Notes: generated by a model from the sequence alone, not told the origin. A DNA stretch of 64,000 nt from Dehalococcoidia bacterium (GCA_022451965.1 JAKUNJ010000004.1:86120-150119); one strand, 5' to 3'; positions 25,468 through 34,977 are shown, numbered from the stretch's first letter. Program-made: numbers and translations.

Positions 25468-27127
25468 CTAACATCATCCCATTTTCTTGTAGCACTTTTT
25501 CTTCCTCTAATTTTTCGAATAATGGAGTTGGTTTATCAAACTTATCTCCTGAAATTGGAAGTATTAAGTTCCAATTATTTTTTTTCTCATTAAATATTAC
25601 TTTTTGAAGCCTTACGGCTGAGTTTGGAAGAAAAGGTTCAAGCATGGAGCTTAAAGCGCTTATTATAATCATTGATTGACCTAAAACTTCACCTGCAGAT
25701 TTTTTATCTTCCTTTATTTTTTTCCAAGGCTCATTTTTGTCTAAATATTGATTCCCAAATCTAGCTAAATTCATTAATTTATTTAAGCTTTCTCTAAATT
25801 TTCTTTTTGAAATTGATTCACCGACTTCTTCTAAGGCTTTTTCTGACTTTTCAATTATTTCTTTTGTTTCTGATGAGTTTGTATCAAAATATGGAACTTC
25901 TCCATCAAAATTTCTATGAGACATTGTTAATACTCTATGTATAAAGTTTCCAAGAGTCGCAACAAGTTCATTATTATTTGAAGCTACATATCCTTCCCAT
26001 GTAAAATCTGAGTCAGAGGTTTCAGGCATTATTGAAGTTAGATAATATCTTAATGAATCAGAGGAGTATTTTTCTAGAAAATCTGGCAACCAAACTGCCC
26101 AATTACTACTCTTAGAAAATTCCCTTCCTGCGAAATTAAGATATTCATTTGCTACAACATCTGTTGGCAAGTTTTTGTCTCCAATTCCCAGTAATATAGC
26201 CGGCAAAATTATAGTATGGAATGGAATATTATCTTTGCCTTGAAAATAATAAGATTCTGAATCTTCATTTTCCCAAAAATCCTTCCATTGATCAGGATTT
26301 TCAGTTTTACTAAAGAGCTCAACGGTAGCAGTTAGATAGCCTAATACAGCTTCAAACCAAACATATATTTTTTTATCATCCCATCCTTCAACGGGAATAT
26401 CAATACCCCATGATAAATCTCTAGTTATTGCTCTATCTCTTAGCCCTTCATTTATAAATGATAGACTTTGGTTTTTGACATTTTGTCTCCATCCTTCTCT
26501 TGTATTTATCCATTTTTTTATTTTTGATTCCATTTGACTTAACTTAAGAAAATAATGAGAAGTTTTTCTAAATTCAGGTATTGATCCATCTCTTTTTGAT
26601 CTAATATTTTTTAGATCACTTGGATCAAGAGTTTTGCCACATTTTTCGCATTGATCTCCTCGAGCCCTTTCATTATCTCCGCAAGGACATACACCTTCAA
26701 CTAATCTATCGCTCAGAAATATATTTTCAGTAATTGAATAAGGCATTAGCTGTTCTCTAATTTCTAGTAATTCTTTAGCTAACAAATCAGAAAATATATT
26801 CTTTACAATTTCCATGTGATTATCGGTATGTGTATTTGTATATAAATCATACTGAAAATTCATATCTTTTAAGCTTCTAGACCATATGTCATGATATTTT
26901 GAAGAGATTTCTTCAGGTGAAACTCCTAAATCATTTGCTAAAAGCGTTACAGGTGTTCCATGCATATCAGAACCTGAAACCATAGCCACATTATTACCAA
27001 TTAATCTGTTGTATCTTGCAAAAATATCTGCAGGAATACTCATCCCTGCTATATGCCCAAGATGAGGTGGACCATTTACATAAGGCCAAGCAACACAAAC
27101 TAATATATTTTTTTGTTTATTTACCAT
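25460..27127 (-). CDS. metG: Methionyl-tRNA synthetase
   Basis: A 555-residue class I synthetase. The HIGH signature appears as HLGH in VNGPPHLGHIAG, with SGSDMHGTPV after it. A four-cysteine zinc knuckle (CPCG...CEKCG) is in the connective domain, and the KMSKS loop is FSKSS. The anticodon-binding helical bundle ends the protein, and the C-terminal EMAP-like tRNA-binding domain of longer forms is absent. It lies in the order lipA-rsmI-metG-polyprenyl synthase-nth and overlaps both neighbours (11 and 8 bases). The KMSKS variant FSKSS is seen in archaeal-like MetG proteins. Confidence 0.95.
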   Translation of the reverse strand: MVNKQKNILVCVAWPYVNGPPHLGHIAGMSIPADIFARYNRLIGNNVAMVSGSDMHGTPVTLLANDLGVSPEEISSKYHDIWSRSLKDMNFQYDLYTNTHTDNHMEIVKNIFSDLLAKELLEIREQLMPYSITENIFLSDRLVEGVCPCGDNERARGDQCEKCGKTLDPSDLKNIRSKRDGSIPEFRKTSHYFLKLSQMESKIKKWINTREGWRQNVKNQSLSFINEGLRDRAITRDLSWGIDIPVEGWDDKKIYVWFEAVLGYLTATVELFSKTENPDQWKDFWENEDSESYYFQGKDNIPFHTIILPAILLGIGDKNLPTDVVANEYLNFAGREFSKSSNWAVWLPDFLEKYSSDSLRYYLTSIMPETSDSDFTWEGYVASNNNELVATLGNFIHRVLTMSHRNFDGEVPYFDTNSSETKEIIEKSEKALEEVGESISKRKFRESLNKLMNLARFGNQYLDKNEPWKKIKEDKKSAGEVLGQSMIIISALSSMLEPFLPNSAVRLQKVIFNEKKNNWNLILPISGDKFDKPTPLFEKLEEEKVLQENGMMLDE

Positions 27128-27947
27128 TTTGATTTTTTATATCCAGCCATCTGTCATAAAAAAAGCTTTTTTTAGTTTTAGTTAATTCAGACAATAAGTC
27201 TAGTAATTTTTTACCTTTAATACCTTTTTCATACCCATCAATTAAAATTTTATCGTATTTCTTAGTAAATGAATTGCTAATTTTATTATTTTCATTCTTG
27301 AAAATAATTACGAACTCTCCTTTTTCATTACTGAATTTCTTGATTGCATCATCTACATGACCTTGAAATATAGTCTCATAAATTTTAGTCATTTCTTTTG
27401 CAACAAATATTTCACTAATATTCAACTTATCTCTAATGAATCTAAATGTATTTATAATTCTTCTTGGAGATTCAAATATAACAATAGGATTATTAGAATT
27501 CGAAAATTGTTCTAAGTAGCTCAACTTTTGTTTATCATTTTTGGGTAAAAAACCTAAAAATGAAAATCCAATTGATTCCAGTCCAGATACTGAAAAAGCT
27601 GATGTTACTGAAGATACACCAGGAATTGGAATAATTTCGTGATTATTCTCTCTTGCTATTTTTACAAATTCTCCAGCAGGATCAGAAACACCTGGTGATC
27701 CTGCATCTGTCAAGAAACCTATATCATTATTGGAGATTAGTTTTTCAAATTTATTTTTGTTTAGTTCTTTTTTTGAAGTGTATATTGGTATTAATAAGGT
27801 AGAAATATCAAACTTTTTCATCAGTTTGCTACTTATTCTTGTATCTTCAGAAAAAACATAATCTAAATTTTTCAATATACCTATAGCTCTAATAGTGATA
27901 TCCTCTAAGTTACCTATAGGAGAACCAATTATGTATAGTTTAGACAA
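27117..27947 (-). CDS. rsmI: 16S rRNA 2'-O-ribose C1402 methyltransferase
   Basis: 276 residues with the tetrapyrrole-methylase-like fold of RsmI: IIGSPIGNLEDITIRAI at the N terminus, SEDTRISSKLM, TDAGSPGVSDPAGE binding SAM, and FESPRRI with KEMTKIYE further on. It methylates the ribose of C1402 in the decoding centre. It starts three bases after lipA and overlaps the metG start by 11 bases, so it belongs to the same translation-related unit. Confidence 0.93.
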   Translation of the reverse strand: MSKLYIIGSPIGNLEDITIRAIGILKNLDYVFSEDTRISSKLMKKFDISTLLIPIYTSKKELNKNKFEKLISNNDIGFLTDAGSPGVSDPAGEFVKIARENNHEIIPIPGVSSVTSAFSVSGLESIGFSFLGFLPKNDKQKLSYLEQFSNSNNPIVIFESPRRIINTFRFIRDKLNISEIFVAKEMTKIYETIFQGHVDDAIKKFSNEKGEFVIIFKNENNKISNSFTKKYDKILIDGYEKGIKGKKLLDLLSELTKTKKSFFYDRWLDIKNQNGK

Positions 27948-27950
27948 AAT

Positions 27951-28853
27951 TTAGTTCTTGATTTGATTAATTAATTTTTCTACTGCTGCATTGTGTTGGT
28001 CATCTGCATGATAGGATGATCTAACTAAAGGCCCAGCTGCTACATGACTAAATCCCATTTCAAGTCCTATATTTTGAAATTCAGTAAACTCTCTGGGGTT
28101 ATAGAATTTTATAATAGGGTGATGTTTTTTAGATGGTCTGAGATATTGCCCTATAGTCAATAAATCGCATTGATGATCTATTAAGTCTTTCATTGTTTCT
28201 ATAACTTCATCTTTAGTCTCTCCAAGACCAACCATCATTCCAGACTTAGTTGGAAGATCAGGTTTGATTTGTTTTGAATTTAAAAGAAAATTTAAGGAAA
28301 GATCATAATTACCCTTTGGTCTAACTTTCTTAAAGACTCTTCTAACAGTTTCGATATTATGATTCATGACATGAGGTCCTGCATTAATAACATTCTTTAT
28401 TAAGTTAACGGAACCATTGAAATCAGGTGTTAGCACCTCTACTTTTATATTTGGAGAAAGTTTTTTTATTTCACTAATTGTTTTTGCAAATATTTCTGAT
28501 CCAGCATCTTCAAGATCGTCTCTGTCAACTGATGTTATAACAACGTAGTTAAGCTCCATTTGTTTTATAGTCATTGCTACCCTGAACGGTTCTGTTTTAT
28601 CAACAAAGCCAGGCCATCCAGTTTTTACATTACAATATGAGCAAGCTCTAGTACATGTATCCCCTAGAATCATAAATGTTGCAGTTTTTCTATCCCAGCA
28701 ATCAGCTATATTAGGACAAGCAGCCTCTTCACAAACTGTATTTAGCGATGCTTTTGAAAATTTCTCTTTTAGTTCATGGAAATTTTCCCCAGCAGGAAAC
28801 TTTACCTTAAACCAATCTGGTAACTTTCGTTTTACTTTTACTTTCTGTTGCAT
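27951..28853 (-). CDS. lipA: Lipoyl synthase
   Basis: A 300-residue radical-SAM enzyme that inserts sulfur into the octanoyl group of lipoyl-dependent complexes. The auxiliary cluster cysteines are C41-x4-C46-x5-C52 (CEEAACPNIADC). The radical-SAM cysteines are C67-x3-C71-x2-C74 (CTRACSYC). The C-terminal RSSYHAD supplies the conserved serine ligand. The start at 28853 gives normal length. It is divergent from the RlmD-like methyltransferase with a 61-base gap and leads the rsmI-metG unit. No lipB or lplA lies nearby. Confidence 0.95.
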   Translation of the reverse strand: MQQKVKVKRKLPDWFKVKFPAGENFHELKEKFSKASLNTVCEEAACPNIADCWDRKTATFMILGDTCTRACSYCNVKTGWPGFVDKTEPFRVAMTIKQMELNYVVITSVDRDDLEDAGSEIFAKTISEIKKLSPNIKVEVLTPDFNGSVNLIKNVINAGPHVMNHNIETVRRVFKKVRPKGNYDLSLNFLLNSKQIKPDLPTKSGMMVGLGETKDEVIETMKDLIDHQCDLLTIGQYLRPSKKHHPIIKFYNPREFTEFQNIGLEMGFSHVAAGPLVRSSYHADDQHNAAVEKLINQIKN

Positions 28854-28914
28854 AATGATGATTCTTTTTACAATTAAATATTATCAGCAATCTAAAATTG
28901 TTAGAATCTAATAT

Positions 28915-30159
28915 ATGGGCAAAAGAAGAAAAAAGAATATTTATTCTGGACCAAATATAACAGAAAAACATAATTTTCAGCTTGATCAGTCGCTAAAACT
29001 TTCCATAGTTGAGTATGATGAAATGGGTGTTGGTAAGGCATTTGTTAAGGATGCTCCAGTGATTGTATTTAATTCAATCATAGGAGAAGAAATTGAGGCA
29101 TCAATTTTAAAAATATATCCAGAAAAAGTTATAGCAAAGTTAGTTAAAATAATTAAGAAATCTTCAGACAGAATTGATCCTGATTGTATTTTTTTTGGAG
29201 AATGTACAGGTTGTCAGTGGTTACACTTAAGATATGAAAAACAATTGAAATTGAAGCAAGATATTGTTGCTGATAACTTAATTCGCCAGAAAGTAGAAGT
29301 AAGTGATTTATCCGAAACAATCTCATCTAATAAAAAAATTTATTATAGAAATCATGGAAGATTTACCGTTAGAAAGAAAGAATTAAGAGAAGAAATTGGA
29401 TTTGTAAATTTTCTAGAAAGAAAATGGGTAAAAATAGACCACTGTAGAATTATGAATGAAACAATTAATGAAAAAATTAAAATTTTATCAGGTAATTTAT
29501 CTGATAAAACACAAGTTAGTATAAGAGCTTCAGATGAAACATCTTCTTATTTGATACAACCTAAATTTATAGATGTAGATTTTGAAACTGGTCAAAAATA
29601 TTATACTGAAAAAATATTTGATAATGAATATCAGGTAGCTAGCCCAAGTTTTTTTCAAGTAAATATTTCTCAGGTGGAAAATATATTTTCAGAATTATTA
29701 GATCAAAATATATTTTCAAAACAACATACTGTTCTCGATGCATATTGTGGAGTAGGGACATTCACTTGTTTGATAGCTCCCTATGTAAAAAAAATAGTAG
29801 GAATAGAAGAATCTTTTTCAGCAGTACAAGATGCTAAGGAAAATTCTAAAAAATTCTCAAACATTGAATATTTACTTGGAAAAACTGAAGATATTTTAGA
29901 ATCATATACTGAAAATATTGATGTTCTTATTTTAGATCCTCCTAGAATTGGTTGCGATGAAAAAGTGATTAAAATAATTAAAGATATTAAGCCAAAAAAA
30001 ATTATACTAATATCTTGTTCTCCTGAAAATTTTGCAATTGATATTTCCAGATTGATTGATGATAATATTTTTAATTTATCAAGAGTAATTCCTTTCGATA
30101 TGTTTCCTCAAACAAGGCATGTTGAAGTTATAGGGATTTTGGATTTAGTAAATGAATGA
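28915..30159 (+). CDS. 23S rRNA (uracil-5-)-methyltransferase, RlmD/RumA family
   Basis: 414 residues. An N-terminal TRAM domain spans about 28-85. Iron-sulfur ligands follow as C-x5-C-x2-C (CIFFGECTGC), with a fourth Cys in DHCRIMN. The SAM motif is LDAYCGVGTFT, then LDPPRIGCD. The catalytic Cys lies in ISCSPENFA. The family forms m5U in rRNA or tRNA; which uridine is modified cannot be read from sequence. The stop overlaps the maf start by 8 bases, so it is the first gene of an rlmD-maf-tatB-tatC unit. Confidence 0.9.
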   Translation: MGKRRKKNIYSGPNITEKHNFQLDQSLKLSIVEYDEMGVGKAFVKDAPVIVFNSIIGEEIEASILKIYPEKVIAKLVKIIKKSSDRIDPDCIFFGECTGCQWLHLRYEKQLKLKQDIVADNLIRQKVEVSDLSETISSNKKIYYRNHGRFTVRKKELREEIGFVNFLERKWVKIDHCRIMNETINEKIKILSGNLSDKTQVSIRASDETSSYLIQPKFIDVDFETGQKYYTEKIFDNEYQVASPSFFQVNISQVENIFSELLDQNIFSKQHTVLDAYCGVGTFTCLIAPYVKKIVGIEESFSAVQDAKENSKKFSNIEYLLGKTEDILESYTENIDVLILDPPRIGCDEKVIKIIKDIKPKKIILISCSPENFAIDISRLIDDNIFNLSRVIPFDMFPQTRHVEVIGILDLVNE

Positions 30160-30751
30160 TCTGATTTTTGCTAGCACCTCTCCTAGGAGGAAAGAATTAT
30201 TATTACAAATATCTAAAAGATTTAAGTTTAGATCTCCTGATTTTCAAGAGAAAAAAATAAATGACATGTCTTCTTTAGAAATTTCAAAATTTAACTCTGA
30301 AAATAAAGCCATGAGTATTTCAAAGATTCTAAGAAGTGATTTTATATTTGGCGCTGATACTGTCATTAGTATAAATAATGAAACAATTGAGAAACCCATT
30401 AATGATGATGATGCTATGAATATTCTATTGAAACTTAGAAACTCTTTTCATGAGGTAATTACTAATATTTCAGTTGTTAAGAATGAAAAAATAATCTTTT
30501 CAGAAAAAAAAATTTCATTAGTCAAAACTACTAATATTTCAGCTGATAAAATAAAAGAATATATTGATACTGGTTATTATAAAGATAAAGCTGGTGGGTA
30601 TGGCATACAAAATAAAAAATTTGATTTCATAAAATGTTTTTATGGTTGTTATGAAAACATTTTAGGTCTCCCGACTTGTTTGATAAAAAGTTTTTTAATG
30701 GAGCATGGATTTATAGATAAAATTACATTTTCTAAGTGCTTGAAAGTATAA
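30152..30751 (+). CDS. maf: Maf-like nucleoside triphosphate pyrophosphatase
   Basis: 199 residues. Family motifs are STSPRRKELL at the N terminus, the EKI..., the catalytic Asp in FGADTVIS, the KP loop, and KAGGYGIQ. Maf proteins hydrolyse non-canonical or modified dNTPs/NTPs such as dTTP/UTP analogues and are linked to septum formation. The GY in AGGYGIQ replaces the usual AY but the rest is intact. It overlaps the methyltransferase by 8 bases and precedes the tatB-like gene by one base. Confidence 0.9.
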   Translation: MNDLIFASTSPRRKELLLQISKRFKFRSPDFQEKKINDMSSLEISKFNSENKAMSISKILRSDFIFGADTVISINNETIEKPINDDDAMNILLKLRNSFHEVITNISVVKNEKIIFSEKKISLVKTTNISADKIKEYIDTGYYKDKAGGYGIQNKKFDFIKCFYGCYENILGLPTCLIKSFLMEHGFIDKITFSKCLKV

Positions 30752-30752
30752 A

Positions 30753-31034
30753 ATGAATATTTTTGGAATAGGTGGATTTGAACTAGTGATGATTATGATC
30801 ATTGCTTTATTTATTGTAGGGCCTACAAATTTATTAGTATTTATAAGAAAAACTAGATTAATTTATTCAGAATTTAAGAAACAAAGAGATGAACTTATTT
30901 CTGCTGTTGAGCAAACAATTGATGTAGATGATGATATTGAAGAACTCCAAAATCTAAAGGAAAGCTTAAATAACTTATCTGAAAAAACTTCAAAATCAGT
31001 TGGTGAGATAAAAAAAGACATAGGAAAAGAATAA
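30753..31034 (+). CDS. tatB: Sec-independent translocase TatA/TatB-family protein
   Basis: 93 residues: a short N-terminal periplasmic start (MNIFGIGGFE), a hydrophobic helix with the family FG..E pattern, then GPTNL instead of the common GP.KLP. An amphipathic helix and an acidic coiled tail (DVDDDIEELQNLKESLNNL) follow. Length and the Glu in the helix are more like TatB than TatA. It precedes tatC by one base. A separate short TatA lies convergently at 31886-32059. Confidence 0.85.
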   Translation: MNIFGIGGFELVMIMIIALFIVGPTNLLVFIRKTRLIYSEFKKQRDELISAVEQTIDVDDDIEELQNLKESLNNLSEKTSKSVGEIKKDIGKE

Positions 31035-31035
31035 T

Positions 31036-31875
31036 TTGCTAACTGAAGATAAGCCTGTAAATATTTTAGATCATTTTAAAGAGATAAAAAAAAGATTAAT
31101 AAGATACTTTATTTTTCTAACAATCTTTACTGTTAGTTCTTTAATTTTCTTTAAACAAATAATTCAAATATTTATAGAACCAGCAAATAAAATACTCTTA
31201 GAAGCAGGAGCCAATGGTCAAATAGTTTTTGGTAGAGTAACAGAAGCATGGGGAGCTGCCGCAAGAGTTTCAATAATTTTAGGCATATCTTTATCAATAC
31301 CTTTTTTACTTGGAGAAGTAATTTTTTTTCTTAGACCAGGCCTGAGAGGTAAGGAAAAACTTTATATTTATTTACTAATTCCTTTATGTTTTATTTTTTT
31401 TATTTCTGGAGCTTTTTTTAGTTATTTTTTTGTGATTCCTAGCGCACTTAATTTTCTTATAACATTTGGTGATGATATAGCTCAACCTATGATAAATATT
31501 GGACCGTTAACTGCCTTAATGTTTTCTCTAATGTTTTGGATGGGTATAATTTTTCAAATTCCATTGATAATGTTTTTATTGGGAAGATTAGGAATTATCA
31601 CTCATAAATCATTAAAGAGATTTAGAAGATGGGTAATTCTTTTAGCTTTTGTACTAGGAGCAATTATAACTCCAACAGTTGATCCTATTACTCAAATAAC
31701 TGTAGCTTTACCTATGATTCTACTATATGAATTCGGACTTATTTTTATCAGAATAACTGAGCCTGAAAAGAAAACTTTTAGATTTTATATAGGTATTATT
31801 TTCTTAGTACTAATAGTCGTTGCATTAATATTATCAGCGATAATAGTGAGGTTCGATAAGTTCAAAATTTTATAA
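31036..31875 (+). CDS. tatC: Sec-independent translocase subunit TatC
   Basis: 279 residues and six membrane helices. The conserved N-terminal segment HFKEIKKRLI and the FGRVTEAWGAAARVS and FLRPGLRGKEK loops match TatC. The helix 3-4 region keeps the FFFSGAFFSYFFVIP pattern. It is the twin-arginine signal receptor. The start is TTG at 31036, one base after the tatB stop and behind a well-placed AGGAAAAG. With tatB and the neighbouring tatA it makes a complete Tat translocon. Confidence 0.93.
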   Translation: MLTEDKPVNILDHFKEIKKRLIRYFIFLTIFTVSSLIFFKQIIQIFIEPANKILLEAGANGQIVFGRVTEAWGAAARVSIILGISLSIPFLLGEVIFFLRPGLRGKEKLYIYLLIPLCFIFFISGAFFSYFFVIPSALNFLITFGDDIAQPMINIGPLTALMFSLMFWMGIIFQIPLIMFLLGRLGIITHKSLKRFRRWVILLAFVLGAIITPTVDPITQITVALPMILLYEFGLIFIRITEPEKKTFRFYIGIIFLVLIVVALILSAIIVRFDKFKIL

Positions 31876-31885
31876 AATTCTTAAA

Positions 31886-32059
31886 CTAATCTTCTTTATC
31901 TTCTTCTTTGTTTGATTTGTTTAAGGCTGCTTTAAACTCATTGATAGCTTGACCAACCCCTTTACCCACTTGAGGAAGCTTACCTACACCAAAAAGAACT
32001 AAAATTACTAGAACTATAAGAACTAGTTGTAATGGTCCTAAATTTTGAATAAATCCCAT
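31886..32059 (-). CDS. tatA: Sec-independent translocase subunit TatA (short)
   Basis: A 57-residue gene. The protein begins MGFIQNLGPLQLVLIVLVIL, then the hallmark hinge FGVGKLPQVGKGVG and an amphipathic EFKAAL helix, ending in an acidic and lysine tail (NKEEDKED). This is a textbook TatA. It converges on tatC with a 10-base gap, so the Tat components are transcribed from both sides. No clear Shine-Dalgarno precedes the ATG. Confidence 0.92.
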   Translation of the reverse strand: MGFIQNLGPLQLVLIVLVILVLFGVGKLPQVGKGVGQAINEFKAALNKSNKEEDKED

Positions 32060-32279
32060 ATTATTTTTTATTGAATGATATTAATTTAATAGTATCAAAT
32101 TATTGTAATGACTATATCTAGTATTGCGTAACCGCTTTTATAATTATTATCTACAAGTACGATTTCTAAAATATTTTCTTACTTTTACTAATATATAATT
32201 ACTTAATTTTTTTTTATTACTAAAACTTGTTCTTTTAAATACGAGATTTTTTTCTTTATCAAGTGATATAGTATCCAAC
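32060..32279. other. Intergenic region between tatA and sulP (220 bases)
   Basis: This is the largest gene-free stretch of the window. It is AT-rich, with short A/T runs and a TATAGT hexamer shortly before the sulP ATG. It presumably holds the divergent promoters of tatA and sulP. I see no hairpin, tRNA or small ORF worth calling. Confidence 0.4.
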
Positions 32280-33833
32280 ATGTTACTAAGTATATTGGCA
32301 AAATTTCAGTTAACTAATAATCCAAAATTAGATTTCTTATCTGGACTAACCGTAGCCCTAGCTCTTGTTCCAGAGGCTATTGCTTTTTCTTTTGTTGCAG
32401 GAGTTGAGCCTCTAGTAGGTCTATATGCTGCATTCTTCGTAGGAATTATTACATCTATATTTGGTGGTAGAAGTGGAATGATATCAGGCGCAACTGGAGC
32501 TATGGCTGTAGTAATGGTTGCGTTAGTTGCTGTTTATGGAATTCAATATCTTTTTGCAGCTATAATCTTAACTGGAATTATACAAATTATTATTGGTATA
32601 GCAAGACTAGGTAAGCTTATAAATATTGTGCCTTCATCGGTAATGATAGGATTTGTAAATGGATTAGCTATAGTAATTTTTTTAAGTCAGATAGGTCAAT
32701 TTAAGGATCCTAATTTTACATCTCATTCAGATAGTAATCATGCAGCCTATAATGTTTTATTTAACGGAGGCTGGCTTGAAAGTAATCAGCTATTTCTTAT
32801 GATTATTTTGACATTATTTACCATGGGTATAATTTTTTTCGTTCCAAAATTGCCTAAAATTGGTAAATTGATTCCATCTCCTTTGATATCAATACTTATA
32901 CTTTCTTTTTTAGTAATTACTCTTAAGATTGATACACCAACAGTTGGAGATTTAGCTTCTGTATCAGGAGGTTTACCAGAATTTAGCATACCTACCGTCC
33001 CATATAATCTTGAAACCTTATATATAGTTTTGCCTTTTTCTCTAACTCTTGCTGGAATTGGTCTTATCGAAAGCTTATTAACTTTAACTCTCATAGATGA
33101 AATGACTGATACCAAAGGTCGGCCAAATAAAGAATGTTTTGGGCAAGGGCTAAGTAATGTCACGTGTGGTTTTTTTGGAGCTATGGGGGGATGTGCAATG
33201 ATAGGTCAATCAATGATAAATATCACTTCAGGTGGTAGGGGTAGATTATCTGGGATAGTTGCTGCAATTTCATTATTATGCTTTATACTATTTTTTTCTA
33301 GATGGATAGAAATGATTCCTATAGCAGCCCTGACTGGAATTATGATGATGGTTGTTATTGGAACCTTTGCATGGGCATCAATAAAAATAATAAATAAAGT
33401 TCCAGCAGGAGATGTGATAGTTATAATTCTAGTCACATCTGTAACTGTCTGGAAGGATCTAGCTATAGCTGTAATAGTTGGAGTTATAGTTTCAAGCTTG
33501 ATTTATGCTTGGAAGTCATCAAGTTTTATTAATATAAATCAATCCCAAAAAATATCAGATGATGAAAAGATATATAAGCTTAGAGGAAGCTTATTTTTTG
33601 GATCAATAAATAAATTTAAGACTTTTATGAATCCAGTTAACTTTGAAGAAAAAGTTATTATTTTAGATTGTTCAGAAGCATGGATATGGGATCAATCATC
33701 TCTAGAAATATTAGATAATCTTACAAAAAAATATAAAGAAAATAATAAAGTACTTAGAATATATAACTTAGGTCCTAGCAGCAGTAAGCTTTTAAAAAAA
33801 TCTGAAAAAACTTATGACATAAATATTTTCTAA
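32280..33833 (+). CDS. SulP-family anion transporter with STAS domain
   Basis: 517 residues. The SLC26/SulP core spans about residues 10-400: DFLSGLTVALALVPEAIAFSFVAGV at the start, GLYAAFF, GATGAMAVV, IGFVNGLAI, and GLSNVTCGFFGAMGGCAMIGQSMINI. These are followed by a cytoplasmic STAS domain from about residue 430 (LRGSLFFGSINKF...VIILDCSEAWIWDQSSLEIL). Members carry sulfate, bicarbonate or other anions; the substrate is not decidable. No sulfate-assimilation or carbonic-anhydrase gene is next to it. Confidence 0.9.
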   Translation: MLLSILAKFQLTNNPKLDFLSGLTVALALVPEAIAFSFVAGVEPLVGLYAAFFVGIITSIFGGRSGMISGATGAMAVVMVALVAVYGIQYLFAAIILTGIIQIIIGIARLGKLINIVPSSVMIGFVNGLAIVIFLSQIGQFKDPNFTSHSDSNHAAYNVLFNGGWLESNQLFLMIILTLFTMGIIFFVPKLPKIGKLIPSPLISILILSFLVITLKIDTPTVGDLASVSGGLPEFSIPTVPYNLETLYIVLPFSLTLAGIGLIESLLTLTLIDEMTDTKGRPNKECFGQGLSNVTCGFFGAMGGCAMIGQSMINITSGGRGRLSGIVAAISLLCFILFFSRWIEMIPIAALTGIMMMVVIGTFAWASIKIINKVPAGDVIVIILVTSVTVWKDLAIAVIVGVIVSSLIYAWKSSSFININQSQKISDDEKIYKLRGSLFFGSINKFKTFMNPVNFEEKVIILDCSEAWIWDQSSLEILDNLTKKYKENNKVLRIYNLGPSSSKLLKKSEKTYDINIF

Positions 33834-33874
33834 TGAATCTATTAATTTAACTAGGACTTTATTTCTATAAAAAA

Positions 33875-34525
33875 TTATTTACTATTTGGTAAATATCTCC
33901 AAACTGCTATTACTTTTCCTAAAATACTTACATCCTTTGATGGGAAGTACATAGGCTCCATCAAAGGATTTTCTGGCTGAAGTCTAGTTTTATTCCCTTC
34001 CTTGAATATTCTTTTAAGAGTAGTTTCATTCTCAGAGTTTATTTTTGCTGCAACCATTTCACCATTTCTTGCATTATGAGATTTTTCAAGAATAATAGTA
34101 TCTCCGTCACCTATTAGGGCATCAATCATTGAGTAACCATTTACCTTTAGAGCAAATATTTTTTCTTCGATGTGTGAAAAGTTTTCTGGAAGATCAATCA
34201 TATCTTGATCATCTAGGTTCCATCTTGAATCGTCAATTAAAGGAAAAGGTTGTCCTGCAGTTATGGTGCCTAGAACTGGGACCTTAATGGTATTTGTTTT
34301 GTGTTCTGTTTTTAAGCTTATGCTTCTGGATACTTCTGAATCTCTATTCATTAATCCTTTTTCTTGAAGTCTATCTAAATTGTACTTAACCACAGATGTT
34401 GATGATATATCACAATTATTTTGAATATCTCTAATGGAGGGAGGATAACCATATTCATCAATATACCCTTCAATAAATTTTAGTATATCTTTTTGTTTAT
34501 CTGATAAAGGTTTCATAATTGCCAT
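33875..34525 (-). CDS. lexA: LexA repressor
   Basis: A 216-residue SOS repressor. The winged HTH occupies residues 8-65 (GYPPSIRDIQ...DISSTSVVKYNLDRLQEKG). The autocleavage site is Ala90-Gly91 (TITAGQP). Catalytic Ser132 is in NGYSMIDALIGDGD and Lys171 in ETTLKRI. RecA-stimulated self-cleavage lifts repression of repair genes. It is last in a long minus-strand unit after rel, rpsT and a small unknown gene, with a 38-base gap. No GAAC-N4-GTTC box lies directly upstream, but two such boxes occur at 59654-59683. The start may be Met4 (34516) instead of Met1. Confidence 0.93.
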   Translation of the reverse strand: MAIMKPLSDKQKDILKFIEGYIDEYGYPPSIRDIQNNCDISSTSVVKYNLDRLQEKGLMNRDSEVSRSISLKTEHKTNTIKVPVLGTITAGQPFPLIDDSRWNLDDQDMIDLPENFSHIEEKIFALKVNGYSMIDALIGDGDTIILEKSHNARNGEMVAAKINSENETTLKRIFKEGNKTRLQPENPLMEPMYFPSKDVSILGKVIAVWRYLPNSK

Positions 34526-34563
34526 ATTATGAAATTAATTGATATTTTAATTATTGTCAAACT

Positions 34564-34977
34564 TTATGGCTTCTTTTCATGAGGAAGAGCTTCAAAGCTT
34601 ATACCTTCTATGTTTATTGGTGCTGCTGCATCATCTTCACTAAATCCAAAACCCAAGAAATTAGGAGGAGGAACACTTAAAACTAGTCTTGCAGCCTTTA
34701 TTTTAGATATTGCTTCTAGCCCACCTATTACTACAACTACTTGACCATCCTGAAGTTGAATATTGCCTGTTTCAAAAATACCTCTTGGCTCTCTGATTGT
34801 ATTTTTACCATCCTCAATGACACCCCATTCAGTCAAGCCCTGATAATTTGCTGGTAAAATAAATCTCCACTTAGATAAAAGTCCTGTATGAGGTTTTACT
34901 GAAATAACAATTTTTGAATTTAAGTCATTGGGATCTCCATGATCGATTTCCCAATTATATACTGGCTGATTGTTCAA
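34564..34977 (-). CDS. Conserved-looking small protein of unknown function
   Basis: 137 residues, soluble, with no signal peptide. The sequence alternates beta-rich segments (KIVISVKPHTG, KWRFILPANYQG, VVVVIGGL, ARLVLSVPPP) with turns rich in Gly/Pro/Asn. This suggests a beta-sandwich fold. No family is recognised. Its ATG overlaps the rpsT stop by 4 bases (ATGA), so it is translated with ribosomal protein S20 and lies between rpsT and lexA. Confidence 0.65.
   Translation of the reverse strand: MNNQPVYNWEIDHGDPNDLNSKIVISVKPHTGLLSKWRFILPANYQGLTEWGVIEDGKNTIREPRGIFETGNIQLQDGQVVVVIGGLEAISKIKAARLVLSVPPPNFLGFGFSEDDAAAPINIEGISFEALPHEKKP

Noticed and set aside
30152..30751. CRISPR array or phage element
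   Set aside because: No regularly spaced direct repeats, integrase, transposase or att-like repeats were found anywhere in the window; the region is ordinary chromosome.
32060..32279. Small RNA or riboswitch in the largest gap
   Set aside because: The stretch is AT-rich with no stable stem or conserved riboswitch core visible by eye.
32786..33163. 125-codon minus-strand ORF
   Set aside because: It is antisense to the SulP membrane domain, whose conserved motifs run through the same bases. No Shine-Dalgarno or family match.
34526..34563. LexA self-regulation box before lexA
   Set aside because: No GAAC-N4-GTTC or CTGT-N8-ACAG pattern in the 38-base gap.
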